This document shows positions 37,492 to 46,249 of a DNA stretch of 64,000 nucleotides, in pieces. This DNA comes from Hyphomicrobiales bacterium (lineage in GTDB: Bacteria > Pseudomonadota > Alphaproteobacteria > Rhizobiales > Rhizobiaceae). Each line of letters starts with the position of its first letter. Position 1 is the first letter of the stretch. The stretch covers positions 124,001 to 188,000 of the forward strand of contig UCNE01000018.1 in assembly GCA_900473685.1 (NCBI GenBank). The letters run 5' to 3'. The position numbers were made by a program, and so were the translations under genes. A model generated the notes under the pieces. The model saw nothing but the letters and a program-made list of their open reading frames with translations, searched no databases and was not told where the DNA came from.

Positions 37492-40011
37492 TTATTTCTT
37501 GCGCGGCACCTTCGGAACCGTGCTGCCCTTGCGGGGCGGCTCGGCTGCCTTGGCGCTCACCGGTTCGTCAGCCTTGGCGGCTTTCGCTGCCTTCTTCGGC
37601 TTGGGAGACACATCCGGTTCAGCGCCAACGCTTTCCAGCTCCTTCGGCTTTGCGGCCTTTGGCGCCTTCTTCACCGGGGTGACAACCTCAGCCTTCGGCT
37701 TGATCCGTGCCGTCTCCGGCACGTAATCAAGCAGCAGGCCCTTGGCGCCATCCGGCTTGGTGCCGACCGTCACCTTGACAACGCCACCCTTCTTCAGTTT
37801 GCCGAAGAGGATTTCATCGGCCAACGGCTTCTTGATGTGTTCCTGGATGACACGCGCCAGCGGCCGCGCACCCATCTTTTCATCATAGCCCTTGTCCGAC
37901 AGCCAGGCGATGGCTTCCGGCTGCAGGTCGAAGGTGACGTTGCGTTCGGCCAGCTGGGTTTCCAGCTGCATGACGAACTTCTGCACCACCTGGTGGATCA
38001 CCGGCGTCGGCAGCGAGGCGAACGGAATGACCGCATCGAGACGGTTGCGGAATTCCGGCGTGAACAGACGGTTCAGCGCCTCCACGTCGTCGCCTTCGCG
38101 CTTGGCCGAACCGAAACCGAACGCAGCCTTTGCCATTTCGGACGCACCCGCATTGGTCGTCATGATCAGGATGACGTTGCGGAAGTCGATCTTCTTGCCG
38201 TTATGGTCGGTCAGCGAGCCGTGATCCATGACCTGCAACAGGATGTTGAACAGGTCCGGATGCGCCTTCTCGATTTCGTCGAGCAGCAGAACCGAATGCG
38301 GGTGCTGATCGATGCTGTCGGTCAGAAGGCCGCCCTGGTCGAAGCCGACATAGCCGGGAGGTGCCCCAAGCAGACGCGAGACCGTGTGGCGCTCCATATA
38401 TTCCGACATGTCGAAACGAATAAGCTCGACACCCAGCGACGCCGCCAGCTGCTTTGCAACTTCGGTCTTGCCGACGCCGGTCGGACCGGAGAAGACATAG
38501 GAGCCGATTGGCTTGTTGGGTTCACGCAGGCCAGCACGGGCGAGCTTGATCGCCGATGCCAGCGCCTCGATTGCAAGATCCTGGCCGTAGACGACCGAAC
38601 GCAGTTCCTTCTCCAGATTGGCGAGAACAGCCTCGTCATCCTTGGAAACGGACTTCGGCGGAATGCGGGCCATCGTTGCGATCGTCGCTTCGATTTCCTT
38701 TTCCGTGATCAGCTTGCGCCGCTTGCTGACGGGCAGCAGCATCTGGGCCGCACCAGTCTCGTCGATCACGTCGATCGCCTTGTCCGGCAGCTTGCGGTCG
38801 TTGATGTAGCGGGCCGAAAGCTCGACAGCCGACTTGATCGCCTCGTTCGAGTATTTCAGCTTGTGATAGTCCTCGAAATACGGCTTCAGGCCCTTCATAA
38901 TCTCGATAGCATCGTCGATCGTCGGTTCGCTGACGTCGATCTTCTGGAACCGGCGCACCAGTGCACGGTCCTTTTCGAAGAACTGACGGTATTCCTTGTA
39001 GGTGGTCGAACCGATGCAGCGGATCGCGCCCGAAGACAGAGCCGGCTTCAAAAGGTTGGACGCATCCATGGCGCCGCCGGACGTTGCCCCAGCACCGATG
39101 ACGGTGTGAATCTCGTCGATGAACAGCACGGCGCCCGGATATTCCTCGAGTTCCTTGACCACCTGTTTCAGCCGCTCTTCGAAGTCACCGCGATAACGGG
39201 TACCAGCGAGCAGCGTACCCATGTCGAGCGAAAAGATCGTCGCATCCTGCAACGCTTCGGGAACCTTCTTTTCGACGATGCGCTTGGCCAGACCTTCGGC
39301 GATCGCCGTCTTGCCGACGCCGGGGTCACCCACGTAAAGCGGGTTGTTCTTGGAACGGCGGCACAGGATCTGGATCGTCCGGTTGACCTCGGCATGGCGG
39401 CCGATCAGCGGATCGATCTTGCCGACCTTGGCCTTCTCGTTGAGATTGACGCAATAGGCCGTCAGCGCATCCTGCTGCTTCTTCGGACCACCTTCGTCCT
39501 GCTCGCGCGATGCCTTCTGTTCGGATTCCGGCTCATCTGCGCCGCGCGGTGCCCGCGCCTCGGATGCGCCGGGACGCTTGCCGATACCGTGCGAGATGAA
39601 ATTGACGGCGTCGTAACGCGTCATTTCCTGCTCCTGCAGGAAATAGGCAGCGTGGCTCTCGCGCTCGGCGAAGATCGCGACGAGCACGTTGGCGCCGGTC
39701 ACTTCCTCACGCCCGGACGACTGCACATGGATGACCGCGCGCTGGATAACGCGCTGGAAACCCGCCGTCGGCTTGGAATCTTCGTCGTAACCCGTCACCA
39801 GGTTACCGAGTTCATTATCGACATAATCGGAGACTGTCTTGCGCAGCGCGTCGAGATTGACGTTGCAGGCGCCCATGACAGCCGCCGCATCGGCATCGTC
39901 GATCAATGCCAACAGGAGGTGCTCCAGGGTCGCATATTCGTGATGGCGCTCATTGGCCAGCGTCAGGGCCTGGTGCAGGGCTTTTTCAAGACTGGTTGAA
40001 AATGTTGGCAC
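37492..40011 (-). CDS. clpA: ATP-dependent Clp protease ATP-binding subunit ClpA
   Basis: AAA+ unfoldase that feeds proteins, including N-degron substrates delivered by ClpS, to ClpP. 839 residues: ClpN double repeat (1-145), two AAA+ modules with Walker A GDPGVGKT and GPTGVGKT, Walker B VLFIDEIH and VLLLDEIEKAHPD, and the IGF-type ClpP-binding loop near KAAFGFG. The C-terminal ~80 residues form a Lys/Ala/Pro-rich tail not found in E. coli ClpA (758 residues). Start is GTG with AGGA 7 bases upstream. Follows clpS by 9 bp. Confidence 0.96.
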   Translation of the reverse strand: MPTFSTSLEKALHQALTLANERHHEYATLEHLLLALIDDADAAAVMGACNVNLDALRKTVSDYVDNELGNLVTGYDEDSKPTAGFQRVIQRAVIHVQSSGREEVTGANVLVAIFAERESHAAYFLQEQEMTRYDAVNFISHGIGKRPGASEARAPRGADEPESEQKASREQDEGGPKKQQDALTAYCVNLNEKAKVGKIDPLIGRHAEVNRTIQILCRRSKNNPLYVGDPGVGKTAIAEGLAKRIVEKKVPEALQDATIFSLDMGTLLAGTRYRGDFEERLKQVVKELEEYPGAVLFIDEIHTVIGAGATSGGAMDASNLLKPALSSGAIRCIGSTTYKEYRQFFEKDRALVRRFQKIDVSEPTIDDAIEIMKGLKPYFEDYHKLKYSNEAIKSAVELSARYINDRKLPDKAIDVIDETGAAQMLLPVSKRRKLITEKEIEATIATMARIPPKSVSKDDEAVLANLEKELRSVVYGQDLAIEALASAIKLARAGLREPNKPIGSYVFSGPTGVGKTEVAKQLAASLGVELIRFDMSEYMERHTVSRLLGAPPGYVGFDQGGLLTDSIDQHPHSVLLLDEIEKAHPDLFNILLQVMDHGSLTDHNGKKIDFRNVILIMTTNAGASEMAKAAFGFGSAKREGDDVEALNRLFTPEFRNRLDAVIPFASLPTPVIHQVVQKFVMQLETQLAERNVTFDLQPEAIAWLSDKGYDEKMGARPLARVIQEHIKKPLADEILFGKLKKGGVVKVTVGTKPDGAKGLLLDYVPETARIKPKAEVVTPVKKAPKAAKPKELESVGAEPDVSPKPKKAAKAAKADEPVSAKAAEPPRKGSTVPKVPRKK

Positions 40012-40020
40012 GTCAGTTCC

Positions 40021-40374
40021 TCATTTCTTTTCCATGACGCATTGCAATGGGTGCTGATGCTCGCGAGCAAAATCCATCACCTGCGTCACTTTGGTTTCGG
40101 CAACTTCATAGGTGAAAACACCGCATTCACCCACGCCGTGATTGTGAACATGCAGCATGATCAGAGTTGCCGCTTCGCGGTCCTTCTGAAAAAAACGCTC
40201 CAGAATGTGGATCACGAATTCCATCGGCGTATAGTCGTCGTTCAGAAGCAGCACGCGATAAAGGCTCGGCTTCTTGGTCTTCGGCTGCGTCCGAGTGATG
40301 ACGGACGTGCCGCGGCTGGCATTGCCCCCATCCCCGTCGCTGTCTTCTTGCATCCGGACCGGCATGGCGATCAT
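40021..40374 (-). CDS. clpS: ATP-dependent Clp protease adaptor ClpS
   Basis: N-recognin that presents N-degron proteins to ClpA. 117 residues with the core motif [16 protein letters not shown] and the substrate-pocket segment [20 protein letters not shown]. The first 30 residues are a disordered extension. Other in-frame ATGs at residues 4 and 8 cannot be excluded. Cotranscribed with clpA. Confidence 0.95.
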   Translation of the reverse strand: MIAMPVRMQEDSDGDGGNASRGTSVITRTQPKTKKPSLYRVLLLNDDYTPMEFVIHILERFFQKDREAATLIMLHVHNHGVGECGVFTYEVAETKVTQVMDFAREHQHPLQCVMEKK

Positions 40375-40565
40375 TCTACTTCATTCCCTTGTCCAGCCGC
40401 AAATGCTTGGGAGAAATTCGCGGCCTGTTCATGACACATAATCTAGTGGTTCTTTTTCAGATTTTAAGGCTGTTCGTCCGCACTGCAATCACATTTGCGT
40501 CGTGAGACACAAGATTGCGCAACTTTCTTGGGGGCGCCTATCGCCATTCGGTCAGATAGACAACA

Positions 40566-40598
40566 AAAAACCGGCCGCGGAAGGCGCAGCCGGTTTTT
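40566..40598 (-). terminator. Terminator of the phasin gene
   Basis: 10-bp stem AAAAACCGGC/GCCGGTTTTT with an inner GC pairing; on the minus strand a T-run follows. Lies about 30 bp past the phasin stop. Confidence 0.85.
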
Positions 40599-40627
40599 CA
40601 GTACTTATAAAGTATGAGATTGGAGCC

Positions 40628-40981
40628 TTAGGCGGCGACCGCAGCCTTGGCAGCAGCCGTTGCCTTGGCAACCGGCGCTTCGTAGGGCTTGTAGGCGTCC
40701 TTGGCGAGATCGGCATACATTTCACCGATCTTGGTGGCTTCGGCGACATAGCCTTCGTAAGCGGATTTCACGTAGCTGGTCTGCAGTTCGAAAGCGGCTT
40801 CGACGCTCTTGACGGTGCTGATCTTCTCGATGTGGGCGACGCTGTCTTCAAAGGCCTTCTTGGAGTAGTCGGCAGTTTCGGTGGCGATTGCCTGGAAAGC
40901 CTTCGTCAACGACGCGTAGCTCTTCAACATCGTGTCCATCGATTCCTTGCTCTTCTTATTCGCATCTTCGAAATTGAACAT
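40628..40981 (-). CDS. phaP: Phasin-family protein
   Basis: Small helical protein that coats polyhydroxybutyrate granules and controls their size. 117 residues, almost wholly helical and rich in Ala, Lys, Glu and Tyr, starting MFNFEDANKKSKESMD; it fits the phasin_2 family. The C-terminus ends in an Ala/Lys-rich tail. ATG with GGAG 8 bases upstream. Its promoter and a palindromic operator are well defined (see 41017-41045). No other PHB genes are in the window. Confidence 0.85.
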   Translation of the reverse strand: MFNFEDANKKSKESMDTMLKSYASLTKAFQAIATETADYSKKAFEDSVAHIEKISTVKSVEAAFELQTSYVKSAYEGYVAEATKIGEMYADLAKDAYKPYEAPVAKATAAAKAAVAA

Positions 40982-41016
40982 CAGGCTGCTCCTTTTGTGA
41001 CGCTCGCAATGGCAAC

Positions 41017-41045
41017 AATTTATGTGCACTGCACAATAAAGTCAA
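41017..41045 (-). promoter_or_regulatory. Phasin promoter with palindromic operator in the spacer
   Basis: On the minus strand TTGACT (41040-41045) and TAAATT (41017-41022) are separated by exactly 17 bases. The 13-bp palindrome TGTGCACTGCACA (41023-41035, perfect 6-bp arms) fills the spacer next to the -10 box. Transcription would begin near 41010, leaving a leader of about 29 bases with GGAG before the ATG. A repressor bound here would block RNA polymerase; PhaR/AniA, a known phasin repressor that binds TGC-rich sites, is the obvious candidate (inference). Confidence 0.65.
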
Positions 41046-41151
41046 TGTATACGTGCATCGCAATAAAACGCTTTGATTGCAACGGCTTGATGAAAAATCC
41101 TGGAATCGGGCCGTTTTTCGCGGAAAAATAATCGAAAAGTATGATTTTAAC

Positions 41152-41181
41152 AAAAACCCGGCCTGAAGGTCAAGGCCGGGT
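41152..41181 (-). terminator. Terminator of the DUF3126 gene
   Basis: 9-bp perfect stem ACCCGGCCT/AGGCCGGGT with an 8-base loop and five T on the minus strand, 30 bp past the stop codon. Confidence 0.85.
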
Positions 41182-41211
41182 CGAATTCAGCAACACAACT
41201 ATAAAGAGCAA

Positions 41212-41415
41212 TCAAAGATCGATATCGAGGATAGCCATCGAGAAGTTGTAGGACAGTTCGCCGTCTTCCTCGTCGCGGAAGATCACGCCCAGGAATTCAT
41301 CGCCCAGATAAACCTCAGCGGATTCGTCCTTCTTCGGACGCGGCTTGATGACCATGCCTTCATTGAAGGTACGCTTGAAATAGGCTTCGAGTTTTTTGAC
41401 TTCTTCGGGCTTCAA
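41212..41415 (-). CDS. Small DUF3126-family protein with TTG start
   Basis: 67 residues, conserved in rhizobia and relatives, function unknown. The sequence from LKPEEVKKLEAYFKRTFN onward is conserved, and the TTG encoding the first residue has GGAG 7 bases upstream; there is no usable ATG. An upstream extension would overlap cysE out of frame. Acidic, soluble, no signal peptide. It lies 95 bp after cysE in the same direction, so it may be cotranscribed. Confidence 0.82.
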   Translation of the reverse strand: MKPEEVKKLEAYFKRTFNEGMVIKPRPKKDESAEVYLGDEFLGVIFRDEEDGELSYNFSMAILDIDL

Positions 41416-41510
41416 GTCACTTCTCCATGACGGTTTTGATTTGCGCCGCTTCTCGCACAGAGCTTCAATCCGTGTAAACCCCCGGCTGGGCCACGCGGTA
41501 GACCAGCGGT

Positions 41511-42338
41511 TCAGATCTCGAAGGAAACCAGCAGCTGGTCCATGGAGCGGGACGGTTCCGAGCACCCGGCTTCACCGACGACACGGGCCGGAACGCCGGC
41601 GACCGTGGTCTTGGAAGGAACCTCCTTGAGCACGACCGATCCTGCAGCCACCCGGGAGCAATTTCCGATGTGGATATTGCCAAGGATTTTTGCGCCGGCA
41701 CCAATCAGCACACCATTTCCGATCTTCGGATGACGGTCGCTGCCCTCCTTGCCGGTGCCGCCAAGCGTCACGCCGTGCAGGATGGAGACGTTGTCGCCGA
41801 TGACGGCGGTTTCGCCCACCACAAGCCCGGTCGCATGGTCAAGGAAGATGCCCTTGCCGACACGTGCAGCCGGATTGATGTCCGTCTGGAAAACGGAGGA
41901 CGAACGGCTTTGAAGGTAAAGCGCGAAATCGCGGCGCCCGCGGTTCATCAGCCAATGCGCCAGACGGTGAGTCTGGATGGCGTGGAAACCCTTGAAATAA
42001 AGGATTGCCTCGAGAAACCGCGTGCAAGCGGGGTCGCGGTCGTAGACGGCCTGGATATCGACGCGCAGGATACTGCCCCATTCCGGCCAGTCCTCGAGCA
42101 TTTCGGAAAAGGTCTGGCGCAAGAGATTGGCCTGCAGGTCCGGATGATCAAGCCGCTCGCAAATCCGGTAGATGACGCTATCTTCCAGCGACCGCTGATT
42201 GATGATGGTGGAATAGAGGAATGCCGCAAGCAGGGGGTCCTGCTGGGCAGCAAGCCGCGCCTCTTCCTGCAGACTATCCCAGATCGGATCCATGATCTTC
42301 ACGGTTTCGGTCGGGCGTATGTCAGTCCTGGCGACCAT
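41511..42338 (-). CDS. cysE: Serine O-acetyltransferase
   Basis: First step of cysteine synthesis: serine plus acetyl-CoA gives O-acetylserine. 275 residues: N-terminal helical SATase_N domain (about 18-150), then a left-handed beta helix with the catalytic motif DHATGLVVGETAVIGD and HGVTLGGTGK. The C-terminus ends with Ile, as needed for docking into O-acetylserine sulfhydrylase. ATG at 42338. Confidence 0.96.
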   Translation of the reverse strand: MVARTDIRPTETVKIMDPIWDSLQEEARLAAQQDPLLAAFLYSTIINQRSLEDSVIYRICERLDHPDLQANLLRQTFSEMLEDWPEWGSILRVDIQAVYDRDPACTRFLEAILYFKGFHAIQTHRLAHWLMNRGRRDFALYLQSRSSSVFQTDINPAARVGKGIFLDHATGLVVGETAVIGDNVSILHGVTLGGTGKEGSDRHPKIGNGVLIGAGAKILGNIHIGNCSRVAAGSVVLKEVPSKTTVAGVPARVVGEAGCSEPSRSMDQLLVSFEI

Positions 42339-42440
42339 CGCTACTCTCCTTCGTAGTCCGTCTGTCCGTCAGATATAGGCCAAATCGTGCCGGATATAAA
42401 TGGCTGCTCAGAAATAGAGCTTAAAACACGCGCCGGGGCA

Positions 42441-43226
42441 CTACGCTTGCCCGACCTTGGCCCAAAACTCAAGCGCAGCCTTCTTGAAGACCCTGTCGCC
42501 GACGGCCAGCATATGATCACGGCCGGGAATATCGAGCGCCACGGCATCCGGGATAAGGGCTGCCAGTTCCTGCGGCGAGCCAGCAATATCGTCCTTGGTA
42601 CCGACGGCAATCAGGACCGGCACGTCGATACGGCCCATATCCTCGACGGAGAGCAGATCGCGCGAGGTCGAGATACAGGCCGCCAGCGCCTTGCGGTCGC
42701 TTTTCGTCTGGTCGGCAAAGGCACGGAACATCCGTCCCCGCTCATGGGTGACCACGTCGAGCGATGGTGCATTGAGGGCATCGGCAATCGGATCCCAGTC
42801 GCCAACCCCGGTCACCATGCCGATACCAAGCCCGCCGAGAACCAGTGACCGCACCCGGTTCGGATGCGCCAGCGTCAGGAACGCCGAAATACGGGCGCCC
42901 ATCGAGTAACCCATGACATGCGCTTCGGCGATGCCGAGGTGATCGAGCAGCGCTACGGCATCACCGGCCATCGCCTGGGGGTGATAGACCGCCGGATCAT
43001 GTGGCTTGTCGCTGGCACCGTGGCCGCGATTGTCGAGCGCAATGACCCGGTAACCGGCATCGCCCAGCGTCTTCAGCCAGCCCGGATAGACCCAGTTCAC
43101 ATTGGCGCTGGAGGCAAATCCGTGGATCAGCAGGATCGGATCGCCGGACGGATCGCCCTCGTCGAAATAGGCAATCGACAGCCCGTCATGGGTGAAGGTT
43201 GAAAAGGCGGGAGGGTTCAGATCCAT
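42441..43226 (-). CDS. Alpha/beta hydrolase
   Basis: 261 residues of the alpha/beta hydrolase fold. Oxyanion motif HGFASS, nucleophile elbow GYSMGAR, acid in GTKDDI and the catalytic His in GRDHML. The substrate is unknown; resemblance is to esterase or peptidase-like enzymes. The start giving MDLNPPAF is used. Divergent from the zinc-finger gene across 164 bp that carries GC-rich hairpins but no clear promoter. Confidence 0.85.
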   Translation of the reverse strand: MDLNPPAFSTFTHDGLSIAYFDEGDPSGDPILLIHGFASSANVNWVYPGWLKTLGDAGYRVIALDNRGHGASDKPHDPAVYHPQAMAGDAVALLDHLGIAEAHVMGYSMGARISAFLTLAHPNRVRSLVLGGLGIGMVTGVGDWDPIADALNAPSLDVVTHERGRMFRAFADQTKSDRKALAACISTSRDLLSVEDMGRIDVPVLIAVGTKDDIAGSPQELAALIPDAVALDIPGRDHMLAVGDRVFKKAALEFWAKVGQA

Positions 43227-43390
43227 GGCATGCGTCCTGTTTTGAGCGAACCTATGACAGCGGCAGCGCCGGGAAAACCCCGGCACGGCAAAAAAGCCGC
43301 AGGCGCGGCATCTTTGCCGCTACACTTTTGACGCAAAGCTTTCTATGGTGCGGCCAAATTCGACTATTCTTCCATACGACGGAGCATGAC

Positions 43391-43636
43391 ATGGCCGGGC
43401 ACGGTATTCCCCACTTTCAAAACGATGGCGGCCACGCGGTGATCGAGGTCGGCGTCAAGGAATTCATGTGCACGGGCGCATCCGTGCCCTTCGACCATCC
43501 GCATATCTATATCGACATGGGCGACGACAACGAAAAAGTCTGTTCTTACTGCTCGACGCTGTACCGCTACAACGCCAAGCTCCATGCGGACCAGACGGTG
43601 CCGGACGGCTGCACGTTCAATGCGAAAGCAGCCTGA
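43391..43636 (+). CDS. Zinc-finger CHCC-domain protein (NDUFS6-like)
   Basis: 81 residues of the zf-CHCC family, related to the mitochondrial complex I accessory subunit NDUFS6. Zinc ligands C27, H36 (or H38), C51 and C54 (CSYC) are visible. The ATG at 43391 has GGAG 6 bases upstream. A longer frame upstream is not conserved. Followed by a FAD-monooxygenase gene 17 bp later, so the two may be cotranscribed. A respiratory complex I role is inferred from the family. Confidence 0.83.
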   Translation: MAGHGIPHFQNDGGHAVIEVGVKEFMCTGASVPFDHPHIYIDMGDDNEKVCSYCSTLYRYNAKLHADQTVPDGCTFNAKAA

Positions 43637-43653
43637 GCGGCGGCATCGCTGAC

Positions 43654-44808
43654 ATGCAACAGGGCACACCCGTCGCCATCGCCGGGGCCGGTATCGCCGG
43701 CCTGACTGCCGCCCTCAGTTTCGCCCGCAAGGGCATTCCCAGCGAAATCTTTGAACGGACCGGCACCCTGAAGGAAGCCGGCGCCGGGCTGCAACTGTCT
43801 CCGAATGCCACGCGTATTCTGACGCGGCTGGGGCTGTTAGACGCACTGGAAGAAATCTGGAGCGAGCCCGAAACGATCAACCTGGTCGATGGCCGTTCGC
43901 TGCGAACGATCGCCGCGGTGCCCGCCGGTACCTTCGCGCGCAACCGCTGGAACGCGCCCTACGGCGTTCTGCACCGGGCCAGCCTGCAGAACGTGCTGCT
44001 TGATGCCGTCACCGCCAATCCCCTGTGCCGGCTGCATCTTGGCCAGGAGATCGAAAACCCGGGCTCCATCGCCGGGATCATTGGCAAAGAACCCCGTTTC
44101 ACCGTTGGTGCCGATGGCGTCTGGTCCGATCTCAGACAACAAGCGCAAGGCGCTGGAAAGGCTTCATTTTCCGGCAATGTCGCCTGGCGGTTGACCTTAA
44201 GTGAGGCCGCCGCTCCGGCGGTGTTTGATGCCACGAAAGTCATGGCGTTTCTCGGCAACGGCTGCCACCTCGTCGTCTATCCCCTACCGCAACAACACCT
44301 GTTCAATCTCGTCGCCATCACCGGCGGAGCCGATCCCGGCAAAACATGGGACCGCGCCCTGCCCGCTGCGGAGGTCAAGCACAGGCTCTTAAGCGCTTTT
44401 TCCGGCTGGCATCCCCAAATCACCCGCCTTCTGCAAGCAGTCGGGGAGCCTACGATTTGGCCGTTGTGGGCGGTCGGGGATGGAGCCTGGACCATAGGCG
44501 AAGACCTTGTTCTGATCGGCGATGCCGCCCATGCGATGATGCCGTTTGCGGCGCAAGGGGCCGCGATGGCCATCGAGGATGCGTTCGAGCTTGCGGCCTT
44601 CGTGTCCAATGGAAAGCCGCTGTCCGCCTTTGCCGATCACCGCAAAACCCGGATCGCGCGGGTCCGCGCGCGGGGCGCATTCAATCGTTTTGCCTATCAC
44701 GCCCGCGGCCCCATACGGCTCGGGCGTGATCTGGTTCTGTCCTTGCGGCGGCCGGAAAGTCTGGCCGCCGATTTCGATTGGCTCTACGGATACGAGCCGA
44801 AGGACTAA
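43654..44808 (+). CDS. FAD-dependent monooxygenase (salicylate-hydroxylase-like)
   Basis: 384 residues of the class A flavin monooxygenase fold. GAGIAGL near the N-terminus (Rossmann FAD site), the mid-domain with DG (TVGADGVWS), and the GDAAHAMMPFAAQGAAMAIEDA flavin motif are present. The substrate is unknown. The ribosome site is weak, consistent with coupling to the upstream zinc-finger gene. Confidence 0.85.
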   Translation: MQQGTPVAIAGAGIAGLTAALSFARKGIPSEIFERTGTLKEAGAGLQLSPNATRILTRLGLLDALEEIWSEPETINLVDGRSLRTIAAVPAGTFARNRWNAPYGVLHRASLQNVLLDAVTANPLCRLHLGQEIENPGSIAGIIGKEPRFTVGADGVWSDLRQQAQGAGKASFSGNVAWRLTLSEAAAPAVFDATKVMAFLGNGCHLVVYPLPQQHLFNLVAITGGADPGKTWDRALPAAEVKHRLLSAFSGWHPQITRLLQAVGEPTIWPLWAVGDGAWTIGEDLVLIGDAAHAMMPFAAQGAAMAIEDAFELAAFVSNGKPLSAFADHRKTRIARVRARGAFNRFAYHARGPIRLGRDLVLSLRRPESLAADFDWLYGYEPKD

Positions 44809-44810
44809 GG

Positions 44811-46001
44811 TCAGACAGCCTTTGCTGCCGCGAACCCCGCTTCGATGTCGCGGCGCAGGTCCACCACATCCTCAAGCCCGATCTGCAGCCGGATGACCGG
44901 GCCTTCGCTGGGTGCCTTGCAGATTTTGCGGTCGGACAGGCCAACGTGAACGGCAAGGCTTTCGAAACCGCCCCACGACCAACCCAGCCCGAAAAGCGAC
45001 ATCGCGTCGAGGAAGGCATGCGCTTTTGGCCTGAACTGATCGGGGCTATCGACCTTCAGGACAAACGAGAAGATGCCGCTGGAGCCGGTGAAATCGCGCT
45101 TCCACAGGTCATGCCCCGGAAAGCTCGGCAAGGCTGGATGCAGGACGCGGGCAACGTCGTCGCGTTCTTCCAGCCAGCGGGCGATGTTGAGCGTACTTTG
45201 CTGATGACGTTCCAGGCGGACACCCATCGTGCGCAGCCCGCGCAAGATCTGGTAGCTATCATCGGGAGCGCCGCAAATGCCAAGAGCGCCATGAGCCTCC
45301 AGCAATTGCTCCCAATGCGCGGCATTGGCGGACACTGTCCCCATCAGGATATCGGAATGACCGGACGGATATTTCGTCGCGGCGTGGATGGATATGTCGA
45401 CGCCATGATCGAGCGGCTTGAAATAAAGTGGAGTGGCCCAGGTGTTGTCCATCGTCACAACGCATCCGTGACGATGCGCGACAGTCGAGATAGCCCGGAT
45501 ATCCTGCATCTCGAACGTGTTGGATCCCGGTGCTTCGGTATGAACGAGCTTGGTATTCGGCTTGATCAGGCTTTCGATCCCGGCGCCGATCAACGGATCG
45601 TAATACTCGACGCTGACGCCAAGCCGCTTCAGCATGGTGTCACAGAAATGCCGGGTCGGGAAATAGACCGAATCGACGATCAACGCATGATCGCCAGCCG
45701 ACAGGAAAGCCAGGAACGGCACGGTGACGGCGGCCAGACCCGACGGGACGAGAATGGTGCCGGCCGAACCTTCCAACGCGTCGATGGCCTCGCACAGAGC
45801 ATCCGTCGTCGGCGTTCCACGCGTCCCGTAAGTGTATTTCTGCGACTTGGTTTCCATGGCTTTTGCGTTTGGAAACAAGACTGTAGAGGCATGCACCACA
45901 GGCGGATTGACGAAACCATGAAAATCGGATGGCGAATTGCCGATATGCGACAGCCGGGTGTTCACGCCAGCGCCGGCGAGAAAATCATTCTTTTCTTTCA
46001 T
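44811..46001 (-). CDS. metC: Cystathionine beta-lyase
   Basis: PLP enzyme of methionine synthesis, cleaving cystathionine to homocysteine. About 396 residues of the Cys/Met-metabolism family; PLP lysine in HAATKYPSGHSD and the YTYGTRGTPT segment are visible. The start at 46001 (MKEKNDFL) is chosen by similarity; ATG at 46028 is an alternative with GGAAGAG upstream. Divergent from aapJ, an arrangement I recall from Rhizobium leguminosarum and S. meliloti. Confidence 0.92.
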   Translation of the reverse strand: MKEKNDFLAGAGVNTRLSHIGNSPSDFHGFVNPPVVHASTVLFPNAKAMETKSQKYTYGTRGTPTTDALCEAIDALEGSAGTILVPSGLAAVTVPFLAFLSAGDHALIVDSVYFPTRHFCDTMLKRLGVSVEYYDPLIGAGIESLIKPNTKLVHTEAPGSNTFEMQDIRAISTVAHRHGCVVTMDNTWATPLYFKPLDHGVDISIHAATKYPSGHSDILMGTVSANAAHWEQLLEAHGALGICGAPDDSYQILRGLRTMGVRLERHQQSTLNIARWLEERDDVARVLHPALPSFPGHDLWKRDFTGSSGIFSFVLKVDSPDQFRPKAHAFLDAMSLFGLGWSWGGFESLAVHVGLSDRKICKAPSEGPVIRLQIGLEDVVDLRRDIEAGFAAAKAV

Positions 46002-46045
46002 GGGGAGGGTCCGCTTGTGAAATTTCATGTCCGGACACTCTTCCG

Positions 46046-46062
46046 CCCACCGGACCGGTGGG
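46046..46062. promoter_or_regulatory. 17-bp palindrome upstream of metC
   Basis: CCCACCGG-A-CCGGTGGG, perfect 8-bp arms about one base apart, immediately 5' of metC on its strand. It could be an operator or an RNA hairpin that hides the ribosome binding site. Confidence 0.4.
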
Positions 46063-46220
46063 TCAAGAGACTTCCGCTGCGGCACATCGTGCAAACGTGG
46101 AAAATTGAAATTCTGACGATTTTTTGAACAAAAACCTGCATCTGCGCGTCAAAAAATGCCTAAACATGCGGCGCAATCGACGATTCTGGCAGCACAGCCT
46201 GGAAAATCGGCAACGTGTCT

Positions 46221-46249
46221 TGACCCTGCGCTGTTTTGAGCATGAGATA
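46221..46249 (+). promoter_or_regulatory. Possible aapJ promoter
   Basis: TTGACC, 17-base spacer, TGAGAT, about 100 bp before the aapJ start. The -35 box is a good rhizobial match (CTTGAC), the -10 box is weak. No sigma-54 box was found in the region. Confidence 0.3.

Noticed and set aside
37447-39999. Very long plus-strand open frame opposite clpA (and similar ones opposite bamA and valS)
   Set aside because: They lie antisense to clearly conserved genes, have no ribosome site or recognisable motif, and arise from GC-rich codon structure.
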